Part shown: piece by piece, positions 1 to 8,055 of the stretch
How positions within the stretch are numbered: position 1 is the stretch's first letter
Layout of the letters: each line of letters starts with the position of its first letter
NCBI GenBank assembly: GCA_965261105.1
Contig: CBDHCM010000006.1
Location: forward strand, 4,526,001 to 4,590,000
From: Aldehydirespirator sp965261105
GTDB lineage: Bacteria > Actinomycetota > Acidimicrobiia > Acidimicrobiales > Aldehydirespiratoraceae
Length of the DNA stretch: 64,000 nucleotides
Direction of reading: 5' to 3'
Position numbers and translations under genes: made by a program
Notes under the pieces: generated by a model
Seen by the model: the letters and a program-made list of their open reading frames with translations, nothing else
What the model was told of the DNA's origin: nothing
Database searches by the model: none

Positions 1-2
1 GA

Positions 3-287
3 CAGCGCATCGTGTTGGCGGCCCGCGACGGCGGCTGCGTCAACTGCGGCAGCCCCGTCGAGCGATCCGAACCCCACCACATCGAATGGTTCAGTCGAGG
101 CGGCTCCACCGACATCGACAACCTCGCCCTGCTGTGTGAAAGATGCCACCACCTCATCCACGACGACGGCTGGCAACTCCATCGCAACAACGGACAGCAC
201 CAACTCCGACCGCCAACACATCGGCCAGTCCAGTCAGTCAATGGCTCGGCTGCCCACCCGGAACAGAACCCCGTCCTCCGAACCTGA
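3..287 (+). CDS. HNH endonuclease domain protein, C-terminal part (partial at the window edge)
   Basis: The reading frame is open from the first bases of the window and ends at 287. It shows a classic HNH signature: a CVNCG knuckle, then EPHHIEWFSRGG, NLALLCERCHHLIHDDGW. The Cys pairs and the HH/N/H residues fit a beta-beta-alpha metal nuclease. Such C-termini are typical of the large actinobacterial DUF222/HNH family, which is often multicopy, but the N-terminal region lies outside the window so this assignment is an inference. The role in the cell is unknown. The start is not in the window. Confidence 0.8.
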   Translation, partial: QRIVLAARDGGCVNCGSPVERSEPHHIEWFSRGGSTDIDNLALLCERCHHLIHDDGWQLHRNNGQHQLRPPTHRPVQSVNGSAAHPEQNPVLRT

Positions 288-333
288 CGGTGGCCCTCCG
301 CGTCTGTGGTCGAGACGCAGGCCCGTTCCGTGC

Positions 334-1278
334 TCAGCGGGTGAAGATGAGCTGGAACTCCATGATGCCGTGGTCCTCGACCGAGACGACTATGGGTGCG
401 GTCGGGGCGGTGACGCCGTAGTCGCTGAACACCACCTCGCTGGATCCGACGGCCACGATGGTGTCGCCTGCCAGCTGGACTTGCAGGTCGAAGGTGGCAC
501 GGTTGGTGACCCCCTTGATGGTGAGGTCGCCGTGGGCTGATCCCGAGAGGGACTCTCCCTCGGCCATGCCGGCGGGGAGCTCCAGCGGCTCGGTGAGCGT
601 GAACGTGGCCACCGGGAACTCGTTGGTGTTGAGAGCCCGGCGGACCTGGCCGTCGCGGCTTCCGTTGTCGGTTCGAAGCGTGGACATGGTCACTTCGACG
701 GTGACCGCCACCAGCGCAGTGTCGGTCAGCTCGATCGAGCCCGACACATCTGCGGTGCGGCCCACCGCGGTGAAGTCACCGATGCGGCCGCCCAGCACCT
801 CGTTCACCCGGAATCCCGCGAAGCTGACAACCGGCTCGCCCTGCAGGTCGCCAGCGTCATCGGCCACCTGGACGGCCCACACTCCGGCGAGGCCGCCGAG
901 CGAGTCAGCTGTCTGACCGGCCGATGTCGTCTCGGTGTCCGTGTCGTCGGTACTGGCGGTCGCGGTGTCCGTGTCGTCGGTACTGGCGGTCGCGGTGCCC
1001 GTGTCCGCTTCGGTCTCGGTGGAGCCTGTGGCCGAGGTGTCGTCGTCGTTGCTGGATGTGGTGCCGACATCCTCGCTGTCGTCGGTGGATGCGCTGGCCA
1101 ACGGCGTGTCGGCGCTGTCGTCGGTGGTCTCGGCCGCTTCGATCCGGGCCACGGTCGCCTCCAGATCGACAGCCTCGGGGGCCTCGTCCCGCGTCAAGAC
1201 GTACAGCGCTACCGCCACCACAACCACCACAACCACGGCGATGGCTGTCCCCGCGATGGTCTTCGTCCGTTTACTCAT
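334..1278 (-). CDS. Membrane-anchored YceI-like domain protein
   Basis: The 314-residue product has an N-terminal transmembrane segment (about residues 9-29, a run of Ala/Val/Ile), a Thr/Ser/Asp-rich low-complexity linker (about 50-125), and a C-terminal YceI-like beta-barrel domain (about 130-314) with the phrases NTNEFPVATFTL, GDLTIKGVTN and DYGV. YceI-fold proteins bind isoprenoid-type lipids, and some are periplasmic or secreted. Here the topology suggests an extracytoplasmic lipocalin-like domain held by one helix. The linker is built from internal repeats, including a perfect 30-bp tandem duplication at 933-992. It lies downstream of hemL and the small Cys-rich gene on the same strand. 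Confidence 0.8.
   Translation of the reverse strand: MSKRTKTIAGTAIAVVVVVVVAVALYVLTRDEAPEAVDLEATVARIEAAETTDDSADTPLASASTDDSEDVGTTSSNDDDTSATGSTETEADTGTATASTDDTDTATASTDDTDTETTSAGQTADSLGGLAGVWAVQVADDAGDLQGEPVVSFAGFRVNEVLGGRIGDFTAVGRTADVSGSIELTDTALVAVTVEVTMSTLRTDNGSRDGQVRRALNTNEFPVATFTLTEPLELPAGMAEGESLSGSAHGDLTIKGVTNRATFDLQVQLAGDTIVAVGSSEVVFSDYGVTAPTAPIVVSVEDHGIMEFQLIFTR
933..992. repeat. Perfect 30-bp tandem duplication inside the linker of the YceI-like gene
   Basis: Two identical 30-base units occupy 933-962 and 963-992. Being a multiple of three they keep the frame and encode a repeated Thr/Asp/Ala/Ser decapeptide. This is a coding counterpart of the many intergenic tandem duplications in the window. 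Confidence 0.9.
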
Positions 1279-1305
1279 GTGCTTGACCCTATGAGCGTCA
1301 CTGAG

Positions 1306-1545
1306 TCAGTACTCGATGCTCGGGGCCCCACCCTGACAGTTGGGGCACTTGCATTCGTGGATATCGACCCCGTTCGCTCCGTAGCAGTACCCACCGTGCA
1401 GGCACTCCAACTTGTGCGCGTATTGGTTGTAATGGTCCCCGGGGCACCCACGCGTGCCATGGTTCTTCTGCATGTTGTCATTCACGCTGCCGACTTGAGT
1501 CCAAGGCCCCGAACCGGAGCGGAGCTCCGCGTTCACCGATGGCAC
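1306..1545 (-). CDS. Small Cys/His-rich protein, possible metal-binding (79 aa)
   Basis: A 79-residue product reads from GTG at 1545. The hemL stop codon ends one base before it (stop at 1549-1547), so translation is probably coupled. The C-terminal 55 residues are rich in Cys, His, Tyr and Asn: CPGDHYNQYAHKLECLHGG, then HECKCPNCQGG, giving six cysteines in spaced pairs suited to a zinc or other metal site. An internal ATG at codon 25 is an alternative start that keeps all the cysteines. No transmembrane segment or signal peptide is visible. I do not recognise a named family. The GC content is lower than in the hem genes, so it may have been inserted between hemL and the YceI gene. Confidence 0.55.
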   Translation of the reverse strand: MPSVNAELRSGSGPWTQVGSVNDNMQKNHGTRGCPGDHYNQYAHKLECLHGGYCYGANGVDIHECKCPNCQGGAPSIEY

Positions 1546-1546
1546 G

Positions 1547-2839
1547 CTAACGGGTCATCTCTTGGGCGGTTTCGGCCGCGGCGGCCACGGTGGCCTCCAT
1601 CTCGGCCTCGGTGTGGGCCAGCGACGGGAAGATGGCCTCGTAGGCCCCCGGCGCGAAAGCCACACCCCGGCGCAGCATCCCGTGGAAGAAGGGGGGATAG
1701 CGCCCGTTATCGGCAGCCTTGCGGGCCTCGTCGAAGTCGGCGGGGGCTTCCTCGGCGAAGAACAGGCCCAGCAGGGGGCCGACCCGGGGCACCACCGCTG
1801 CGATGCCGGCCGTCGAGAACGCCTCCTCCAAGCCCTCCTGCAGCGTCGCGGCGGTGGCCTCCAGCTGCCGGTAGGCGCCGTCGTCGAGCAGGCCCAGAGT
1901 GGCCAGGCCGGCGGCGGTGGCCAGGGGATTGCCCGACAGGGTGCCGGCCTGGTACACGCCGCCCAGGGGCGCCAGCCCCGACATGATCTCGGTCGAGGCC
2001 CCGAAGGCGCCGATCGGCAGCCCGCCGCCGATGACCTTGCCGAAGCACCAGATGTCGGGCTGCACCCCGAACCACTCCATCGCCCCGCCCCGGCACAGGC
2101 GGAAGCCGGTGATCACCTCGTCGAACAGCAGCAGGGCCCCGACCTCGTCGCAGGCGTCGCGCAGGCCCTGCAGGAAGCCGGGCTCCGGCGCCACCAGGCC
2201 CATGTTGGCCGCCACCGGCTCCACGCACACCACCGCCACCGTCTCGTCGAGCTCGGGGACCACGTTGTAGGGGGCGACGATGGTGTCGGCCACCGCGCCC
2301 GCGGTCACGCCCTCGGATCCGGCCAGGCCCTGCTGGGCCACGCCCGAGCCCCCCGCCACCAACAGGGCGTCGCTGTGGCCGTGGTAGCAGCCCGCGAACT
2401 TCACCACCGTCGCGCGGCCGGTCACGCCCCGGGCCAGCCGCACCGCCGACATCACCGCCTCGGTGCCGCTGTTGGTGAGGCGCACCATCTCCAGGCCCCG
2501 CACCCGGGCGCACATCTCCTCGGCCATCAGCACCTCGTTGCGGGTGGGCGCGCCGTAGCTGGTGCCCCGTGACGCGGCCCGCTGCACCGCCTCGACCACC
2601 GCGGGGTGGGCGTGGCCGCAGATGCCCGGCCCGTAGCTCTGGACGTAGTCGATGTAGCGGCGCCCCTCGACGTCGTACACGAACGGGCCCGAGGCCTCGG
2701 CCACGAAGTACGGCGTGCCCCCCACCGACCGGAAGGCCCGCACCGGGGAGTTCACCCCGCCGGGGATCACCCGCTGGGCCCGCTCGAACAGCGCCTCGTT
2801 GGTGTCGGCGGTGTCGCGGCCGCTCGCCGGGGCGTTCAT
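1547..2839 (-). CDS. hemL: Glutamate-1-semialdehyde 2,1-aminomutase
   Basis: A PLP-dependent class III aminotransferase-type enzyme that converts glutamate-1-semialdehyde to 5-aminolevulinate, the last step of the C5 route to tetrapyrroles, in the cytoplasm. The 430-residue length is normal. Visible landmarks are RVIPGGVNSPVRAF near the N-terminus, NSGTEAVMSAVRLARG, LLFDEVITGFR, and the PLP lysine in WCFGKVIGGGLP (about residue 270). The ATG at 2839 overlaps the hemB TGA as ATGA. The frame stays open well upstream into hemB, but the homology starts here. It is the last haem gene of the operon. Confidence 0.95.
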   Translation of the reverse strand: MNAPASGRDTADTNEALFERAQRVIPGGVNSPVRAFRSVGGTPYFVAEASGPFVYDVEGRRYIDYVQSYGPGICGHAHPAVVEAVQRAASRGTSYGAPTRNEVLMAEEMCARVRGLEMVRLTNSGTEAVMSAVRLARGVTGRATVVKFAGCYHGHSDALLVAGGSGVAQQGLAGSEGVTAGAVADTIVAPYNVVPELDETVAVVCVEPVAANMGLVAPEPGFLQGLRDACDEVGALLLFDEVITGFRLCRGGAMEWFGVQPDIWCFGKVIGGGLPIGAFGASTEIMSGLAPLGGVYQAGTLSGNPLATAAGLATLGLLDDGAYRQLEATAATLQEGLEEAFSTAGIAAVVPRVGPLLGLFFAEEAPADFDEARKAADNGRYPPFFHGMLRRGVAFAPGAYEAIFPSLAHTEAEMEATVAAAAETAQEMTR

Positions 2840-3816
2840 TGCATGGCCTCGGCCAGCCGGCGGGCGAAGTAGGTGAGCACCACGTCGGCCCCGGCCCGGC
2901 GGATGGCGAGCACGTGCTCGAACGCCACCGCGTCGAGGTCGAGCCAGCCCCGCTCGGCCGCGGCGCACACCATGGCGTACTCGCCCGACACGTGGTACGC
3001 GGCCAATGGCACGTCGAAGGTGCGCCGGGCGGCCGAGATCACATCCAAGAAGGCCAGCGCCGGCTTCACCATCACCATGTCGGCGCCCTCGGCCACATCC
3101 AGGCGGATCTCCTCGATGGCCTCCCGGGCACCGGCCACGGCCTGCTGGTAGGTGCGGCGGTCGCCCCCGCCCGCGATGGTCACGTCGACCGCGTCGCGGA
3201 ACGGCCCGTACAGGGCGGTGGCGTACTTGGCTGAGTAGGCGAGGATGGCGGTCTGCTCGAACCCGCCGCCGTCGAGGGCGGAGCGGATGGCGCCGACCTG
3301 CCCGTCCATCATCCCCGACGGGGCCACGACGTCGGCGCCGGCGGTGGCCTGGGCGAGCGCGATGCGGGCGTAGACCTCGAGGGTGGCGTCGTTGTCCACA
3401 CCGCCGCGGCCGTCGAGCACGCCGCAGTGGCCGTGGTCGGTGTACTCGTCCATGCACAAGTCGGCGATCAGCACCATCTCGTCGGCGAAGTCGGAGCGCA
3501 GGTCGGCCAGTGCCACCTGCACGATCCCGTCGGGGTTCCACGCTTCCGAGCCGATGTGGTCCTTGCGCTCGGGCACGCCGAACAGCACCACCGCCCCGAT
3601 CCCCAGGGCGTGCAGCTCGGCGACCTCGGCTCGCAGCGACGAGCGGGTGTGCTGGAACTGCCCGGGCATCGAGACGATGGGCTGGGGCTCGTCGATGCCC
3701 TCGCGCACGAACAGCGGCGCGATGAAGTCGGCTGGATTGAGCCGGTGCTCGGCCACCAGCCGCCGCAAGGCGGGTGTGCGGCGCAGCCGACGCATGCGCC
3801 GCTGCGGGAAGTTCAC
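2836..3816 (-). CDS. hemB: Delta-aminolevulinic acid dehydratase (porphobilinogen synthase)
   Basis: Condenses two 5-aminolevulinates to porphobilinogen. The 326-residue product carries both Schiff-base lysine regions, AYSAKYATALYG (about residue 195) and MVMVKPALAFLDVI (about 247). The metal-binding segment is DLCMDEYTDHGHCG, which mixes Cys and Asp ligands, so zinc versus magnesium dependence cannot be read from it directly. It sits between hemD (9-base gap) and hemL (4-base overlap) in the hemA-C-D-B-L order common in actinobacteria. Confidence 0.95.
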   Translation of the reverse strand: MNFPQRRMRRLRRTPALRRLVAEHRLNPADFIAPLFVREGIDEPQPIVSMPGQFQHTRSSLRAEVAELHALGIGAVVLFGVPERKDHIGSEAWNPDGIVQVALADLRSDFADEMVLIADLCMDEYTDHGHCGVLDGRGGVDNDATLEVYARIALAQATAGADVVAPSGMMDGQVGAIRSALDGGGFEQTAILAYSAKYATALYGPFRDAVDVTIAGGGDRRTYQQAVAGAREAIEEIRLDVAEGADMVMVKPALAFLDVISAARRTFDVPLAAYHVSGEYAMVCAAAERGWLDLDAVAFEHVLAIRRAGADVVLTYFARRLAEAMQ

Positions 3817-3825
3817 TCTGCGAGG

Positions 3826-4617
3826 CTATCCAGCGCCTTCGGGCGCCAACCACGACCGGGCGTGGCGGACCAGTGCGGCGACCACCCCGTCGATGGTGTG
3901 CTCGGCGGCCTCCACCGTGACCTCCAGGCCGTGGCCGGCCGCGGTGGCCGAGGTGGCCGGGCCGATGGACGCCACCAGGGGCGGCACCGCATCAGCACCG
4001 ACTTCGGCCACCATGCGGTTCACCGTGGACGACGACGTGAACACCACGCCGTCAGCGGCGGCCACCGCCCGCCGCTGCTCGTCGCTGAGCGGTGCGGCCA
4101 CGTTGCGGTAGGCGGCCACGTCGAGCACTTCCCAGCCCGCGGCTCGCAGCCCGTCGGGCAGCACCGAGCGGGCCACCGCGGCCCGGGCCAGCACCACCAG
4201 GCGGCCGCGGTCGGTATCGGGGGCCGGGAAGGCTCGCATCAGACCCTCGGCGATCGACCGGTCGGGCACCATGCGCACCGTCAACCCGGCCGCGACGGCC
4301 CGCTCCGCGGTGCCCGGTCCGATGGCCGCGACGTTGACGCCATCGGACAGCTTCCCGGCGGCCGCCGCCTTGGTCGCACCGTTCGGGCTTGTGACCACCA
4401 GCCAGTCGCCGCGCTGCAGCCGCGCCAGCGCATCCTGCAGCGCGTCACCGCCGTCGGCGGGATCGGTGATGGCGATCACCGGAGCGCTGACCACCTCGGC
4501 GCCGGCCGCGGTCAGGCTGTCGACCAGGAGCTTGGCCTGCTCGCGGGGGCGGCACACCACGATCCTCAATCCGGCCAGCGGCTTGGGCGAATGAGGCCGG
4601 GCCTTCGGCGGGTTCAC
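3826..4617 (-). CDS. hemD: Uroporphyrinogen-III synthase
   Basis: Closes the linear hydroxymethylbilane made by HemC into uroporphyrinogen III. The 263-residue protein has the weakly conserved HemD architecture of two similar lobes. It begins LAGLRIVVCRPREQAKLLVDSL, and contains WLVVTSPNGATKAA, AIGPGTA, DGVVFTSSSTVNRM and a second SIGPATSATAAGHG, which are the usual HemD signatures. The GTG start at 4617 overlaps the hemC stop (GTGA), which supports both this start and coupling. Confidence 0.9.
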   Translation of the reverse strand: MNPPKARPHSPKPLAGLRIVVCRPREQAKLLVDSLTAAGAEVVSAPVIAITDPADGGDALQDALARLQRGDWLVVTSPNGATKAAAAGKLSDGVNVAAIGPGTAERAVAAGLTVRMVPDRSIAEGLMRAFPAPDTDRGRLVVLARAAVARSVLPDGLRAAGWEVLDVAAYRNVAAPLSDEQRRAVAAADGVVFTSSSTVNRMVAEVGADAVPPLVASIGPATSATAAGHGLEVTVEAAEHTIDGVVAALVRHARSWLAPEGAG

Positions 4618-5516
4618 CGAGCGTCCCCCAGCAGCGCTTGGCCGCCGCGGTCGTTCAGCAGGTGTCGGGCGACTGCTCGGCCCAGCGTTTCAGGGTTGTT
4701 GCCTCGGCGGGTGTCGCGGATGAGCACGCGGCCATCGAGCGATGCCAGCAGGCCCGTGAGCTCAAGACCGCCCGCGGGGACGGTCGTGGCGTGAGCGCCG
4801 GCAGGCAGGCTGCAGTCGCCGCCCAGCTCGGCCAGGAAGGCTCTCTCCGCGTCGACGGCCCGCCGGCTCGGCTCGTGCTCGATGGCGGCCATCTGTTCCA
4901 GCACGGTCCGATCGCCGGCCCGGCATTCCACCGCGATGGCCCCTTGGCCGACCTGGGGCACCAAGACGTCGGGCTCGAGCACGTCGAGAACCTCCGGCTC
5001 GAGCCCCAGCCGCTGCAGGGCCACCGCGGCCATGACGAGGGCGTCGAAGGCGGCTGCCTTGTTGAGCCGGGTGGCGATATTGCCCCGCAGCTCGGCGAAG
5101 GCCAGATCGGGTCGCAGCCCGGCGAGCTGGGCCTTGCGTCTCACCGAGCCGGTGGCCACGGTCGCGCCGGCAGGCAGCTCGGCCAGCCGGCAGCCCACCA
5201 GGGCATCGCGGGGATCGCCGCGCCTCGCCACGGCGGCCAGAACCAGGCCCTCGGGTGTCGACGACGGCAGGTCCTTGGCCGAGTGCACCGCGATGTCGGC
5301 CCGGCCGTCGAGCACCGCGGCCTGCACCTCCTTCACGAACACGCCCTTGCCCCCCATAGCGTGAATCGGGGTATCGGCGTGCCGGTCTCCTGTGGTGGAG
5401 ACGGCGACCGGCTCCGTCGCAACCCCGCAGGCCTCGGCCAGCAACCCGGCCACGATGCCGGTCTGGCAGCGAGCCAGAGCACTGGTCCGGGTGGCGGCCC
5501 GCAGCACTACGGCCAT
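4614..5516 (-). CDS. hemC: Porphobilinogen deaminase (hydroxymethylbilane synthase)
   Basis: Polymerises four porphobilinogens to hydroxymethylbilane. The 300 residues show TRTSALARCQTG, GGKGVFVKEVQ, DIAVHSAKDLPSSTPEGL, ATGSVRRKAQL, and GGDCSLPAGAHA, whose Cys (about residue 241) carries the dipyrromethane cofactor. The ATG at 5516 is the natural start. The first 35 bases around this start are duplicated 74 bases upstream (5565-5599), giving a second ATG out of frame with hemC and a short overlapping upstream ORF. This is unusual and may tune translation. HemA lies upstream with an 85-base gap. Confidence 0.95.
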   Translation of the reverse strand: MAVVLRAATRTSALARCQTGIVAGLLAEACGVATEPVAVSTTGDRHADTPIHAMGGKGVFVKEVQAAVLDGRADIAVHSAKDLPSSTPEGLVLAAVARRGDPRDALVGCRLAELPAGATVATGSVRRKAQLAGLRPDLAFAELRGNIATRLNKAAAFDALVMAAVALQRLGLEPEVLDVLEPDVLVPQVGQGAIAVECRAGDRTVLEQMAAIEHEPSRRAVDAERAFLAELGGDCSLPAGAHATTVPAGGLELTGLLASLDGRVLIRDTRRGNNPETLGRAVARHLLNDRGGQALLGDAR

Positions 5517-5599
5517 CGGCGCGGCGGCGTGCGGCGGCGCTGATTCCGGGATCGGCCACGGAGGGTGGCGGCCCGCAGCACTGCGGCCATCGGCGCGGC
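5491..5599. repeat. 35-bp direct repeat of the hemC start region, 74 bases apart
   Basis: The 35 bases at 5491-5525, which include the hemC ATG and first codons, recur at 5565-5599 with a single mismatch. Read on the minus strand, the upstream copy gives ATG at 5590, starting M-A-A-V-L-R-A-A-T. That frame runs 27 codons and ends in TAG at 5509-5507, just inside hemC. Confidence 0.9.
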
Positions 5600-5601
5600 C
5601 C

Positions 5602-6861
5602 CTAAAGGTCGAACAGGTCGCGCAGCGCTTCGGCTAGGCGGTCGCCCCGTGCGTGGCCGGCCGCGTCCTTGAGCCTCACCGTCGGCTCGTGGAGCAGCTT
5701 GTTCACCACGCCGCGCAGCAGCGACTCCACCGCGACGCGCTGAGCCGCCGAAAGACCGATGAGGCGTGAGTTGTGGCGGTCCAGCTCGGCGGTGGTGACC
5801 TGATGGGCGCGGGCTCGCAGCGCCGCGATCAGGGGTGCGACTTCCCGGGCCGACGCTTCAATCAGATAGTGCTCGACTTCGTCGTCGACGATGGCCCGCA
5901 CCGAGTCGATCTCCTGCTCCCGGCCGGACCGGCCCTGCCGGACGAAGTCGCCCAGGTCGTCCATGTCGAGCAGGGTCACGCCGGGCAGTCCCCGAACCGC
6001 CGGGTCGACGTCGCGGGGAACGGCCACATCGACGATCAACAGCTGCGCTCCGCCCCGCCGGGTCATCACTTCGTCGATGTCGCTGTGCTCGAGCACGATG
6101 TCGGTGGCGCCGGTGGTGGTGATGACCACATCGGCGGCTACCAGGGCCGGCTCCACCTCGTCGAGAGCCACGGCTCGCCCGCTGCAGGACGCCGCGGCCG
6201 CCTCGGCCCGCTCCGGCGTGCGGTTGGCCACCGCGATGTCAGCCGCTCCGGCGCCGGCCAGCGACTTGAGCGTGCCCGTGGCCACATCTCCGGCGCCGAG
6301 CACCAGCACCCGCCGGCCCGCGAGGGTGCCGAGGCGCTCCTGGGCCAGCGCCACCGCGGCATGGGACAGCGATGCGATTCCGTGTGAGATGCCGGTGGTG
6401 GCCCTGACCTTCTTGCCGGCCACCACGGCTCGGCGGAACAGCGGCTCGAGCACCGCGCCCACGGTGCCCTCGTCCCGTGCGGCCTGCCAGGCATCTCGTA
6501 CCTGGCCCAGGATCTCGTGCTCGCCCACCACCACCGAGTCGAGCCCGGCCGCGACGCTGAACAGGTGCTGCACCGCGTCGACGTCGTGATGGGAGTAGAG
6601 CTCGTCGGCGACGGTCTCGGGCGGCAGTCCCGAGTGTCGGGCGAGCAGCTCGCGGATGTCGGCGTAGCCGCCGTGGAAGCGCTCGGCGTAGGCGTAGACC
6701 TCGGTGCGGTTGCAGGTGGACAGCAGCACCGCCTCGCTGAGGTGCTCGGCCGACGCAAGGTCGTGGAGCGCCTTGGCGAGGTCGGTGGGCGCGACCGTCA
6801 TTCGCTCGAGCAGATCGAGCGGCGTAGACCGGTGATTACACCCGACGACTACGAGCGACAT
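5602..6861 (-). CDS. hemA: Glutamyl-tRNA reductase
   Basis: NADPH-dependent reduction of glutamyl-tRNA(Glu) to glutamate-1-semialdehyde, the committed step of C5 haem synthesis. The 419-residue length fits from ATG at 6861 (VVVGCNHRSTPLDLLER). The catalytic Cys is in LLSTCNRTEVYAY (about residue 50). HYDVDAVQHLFSVAAGLDS-type and GEHEILGQVRDAW segments follow, then a Rossmann motif VLGAGDVATGTLKSL (about 186). The frame stays open upstream of 6861 but lacks family homology there. It is the first gene of the hem operon. Confidence 0.95.
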   Translation of the reverse strand: MSLVVVGCNHRSTPLDLLERMTVAPTDLAKALHDLASAEHLSEAVLLSTCNRTEVYAYAERFHGGYADIRELLARHSGLPPETVADELYSHHDVDAVQHLFSVAAGLDSVVVGEHEILGQVRDAWQAARDEGTVGAVLEPLFRRAVVAGKKVRATTGISHGIASLSHAAVALAQERLGTLAGRRVLVLGAGDVATGTLKSLAGAGAADIAVANRTPERAEAAAASCSGRAVALDEVEPALVAADVVITTTGATDIVLEHSDIDEVMTRRGGAQLLIVDVAVPRDVDPAVRGLPGVTLLDMDDLGDFVRQGRSGREQEIDSVRAIVDDEVEHYLIEASAREVAPLIAALRARAHQVTTAELDRHNSRLIGLSAAQRVAVESLLRGVVNKLLHEPTVRLKDAAGHARGDRLAEALRDLFDL

Positions 6862-6919
6862 TGCGTCGGATGCTATCGCCGCCCGCCGGCCGACGGGCGG
6901 GGTCGGGTGGCTGCGAGTT

Positions 6920-7018
6920 CCGCTCTTGTTCGCTGCGCTCACGGGCCGCTCGGGCCACGGCCTCGCTCTGCGCTCCTGCGGAATTCTCGCGATCTGCGAC
7001 CTGTCCGCTCGGCCTCTG
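6920..7018 (-). repeat. Dispersed ~100-bp intergenic repeat, copy A
   Basis: Read on the minus strand from about 7018 to 6920, this stretch begins AGAGGCCGAGCGGACAGG and ends with GCAGCGAACAAGAGCGGAAC. The same start and end, with about 50 bases nearly identical in the second half, recur at 13632-13738 (copy B), and the first 50 bases recur in degraded form at 10498-10550 (copy C). It sits downstream of the 29-residue membrane ORF and upstream of hemA. It encodes no evident protein. Confidence 0.75.
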
Positions 7019-7108
7019 TCAACGGGCCAGGAAGAAGAGCTGCAACACCCCGGCCACCACGATGATCACGAGCAGCGCCACGATGACGACGGCGGTTCCC
7101 GGCCTCAT
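7019..7108 (-). CDS. 29-residue single-pass membrane peptide, overlapping the DUF62 gene by 4 bases
   Basis: ATG at 7108 overlaps the TGA of the upstream DUF62 gene (ATGA), and the frame runs 29 codons to TGA at 7021-7019. The peptide is MRPGTAVVIVALLVIIVV for its first 18 residues, then A-G-V-L-Q-L-F-F-L-A-R. It has one uninterrupted hydrophobic helix, a basic residue near each end, and no other domain. The exact stop-start coupling and the coherent hydrophobic frame argue that it is translated as part of a proC-DUF62-peptide operon. No family is recognised. A chance ORF remains possible. Confidence 0.6.
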   Translation of the reverse strand: MRPGTAVVIVALLVIIVVAGVLQLFFLAR

Positions 7109-8055
7109 GGTCCGCCTCCGGTGTCGTGTCTTGCCGGCGCCGCCGCACGGCGTCCCAGGCCCACCGGCGTGGCCGTGCCTCCAGCGCCGGTCAGGCGTCC
7201 GGTGGCCGCGGTCGTGAGCCTCACCTCGGCTCCCTCGTGAAGGCCCAGATCGTCGGCCGCGGACCGTCTCGGCATCGCTAGCGACACGAGTCCGCTCGAA
7301 TCGGTGATCAGTCCCACCCGCCCCGCTGACACCTCGGCGTAGGCGCCGACCCGCTCAGCGGTGCGGAGGTCGTCGCCGGCCGCGATCTGCAGCGGCGCTC
7401 CGGCCGGAGCCAGCTCCTCGAGGTCGTCGGGTTCGAGATTGAGCTGGCAGTTGCCGAAACGGTCGATCCACAGAACCTCGGCCACCAGGTCGTCGCCGTC
7501 GCGGTGGCTCACCGGGAGCATTCCGGGCGTCAGCGTGGCCGGATCGATGGCCGGCCCCAGAGCGCTGAGAGGCACCCCGCAGCAGAGGTGGGCGGCCGCG
7601 GGGGCGAACACGTCGCGGCCGTCGAAGGTCCTTCCCAGTTCGGCTTGGGCGTCGAGCCGGCAGTCGGGGCTGGCGAGCTGCACCGCCCGGCTGGCGCCCC
7701 CGACGAGGGCCACCGCCGGGGCCAGCAGCCCGTTGTCCGGCCCGACCAGGACGGAGGCACCGTCGCCGACTTCGACCGCCACCGGCCGCCGGTCGGTGCC
7801 CACGCCGGGATCCACCACCGCGAGGACTACGCCGGGAAGCAGGTACTGGGCGGCCCTGGCCAGAGCCAGGCCGCCGGCCCGCACGTCGTAGGGGGCGATG
7901 CCGTGGGTCACGTCCACCACCCGGACATGGGGCGCGATCGAGGCGATCACCGATTGCACCACCCCGACGAACTCATCGTTGTGGCCGTAGTCCGACAGGA
8001 ACGAGATCGTGTCGTATCCGCCGCGCCGCCGGCCGGCGTCAGCCGCGGCCGTCAC
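7105..8055 (-). CDS. S-adenosyl-L-methionine hydroxide adenosyltransferase (DUF62 family)
   Basis: DUF62/SAM hydrolase-type enzymes cleave SAM to adenosine and methionine using water or hydroxide; halide-using relatives are fluorinase and chlorinase. The 316 residues show ISFLSDYGHNDEFVGVV, VVDVTHGIAPYDVRAG, VLAVVDPGVGTDRRPVAVE, and LVGPDNGLLAPAV, in the family order. The C-terminal beta domain contains the LWIDRFGNCQLNL segment. The GTG at 8055 overlaps the proC TGA. It is followed by the 29-residue membrane peptide with ATGA overlap. The physiological role of the family is unsettled. Confidence 0.88.
   Translation of the reverse strand: MTAAADAGRRRGGYDTISFLSDYGHNDEFVGVVQSVIASIAPHVRVVDVTHGIAPYDVRAGGLALARAAQYLLPGVVLAVVDPGVGTDRRPVAVEVGDGASVLVGPDNGLLAPAVALVGGASRAVQLASPDCRLDAQAELGRTFDGRDVFAPAAAHLCCGVPLSALGPAIDPATLTPGMLPVSHRDGDDLVAEVLWIDRFGNCQLNLEPDDLEELAPAGAPLQIAAGDDLRTAERVGAYAEVSAGRVGLITDSSGLVSLAMPRRSAADDLGLHEGAEVRLTTAATGRLTGAGGTATPVGLGRRAAAPARHDTGGGP

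Noticed and set aside
1547..3853. Reading hemL as a 768-residue protein including an N-terminal extension
   Set aside because: The extension is Arg/Gly-rich and overlaps hemB in another frame; the ATGA overlap and family homology put the start at 2839.
3427..4794. Long plus-strand frame opposite hemB, hemD and hemC
   Set aside because: It crosses three well-supported genes and has the composition of an antisense shadow.
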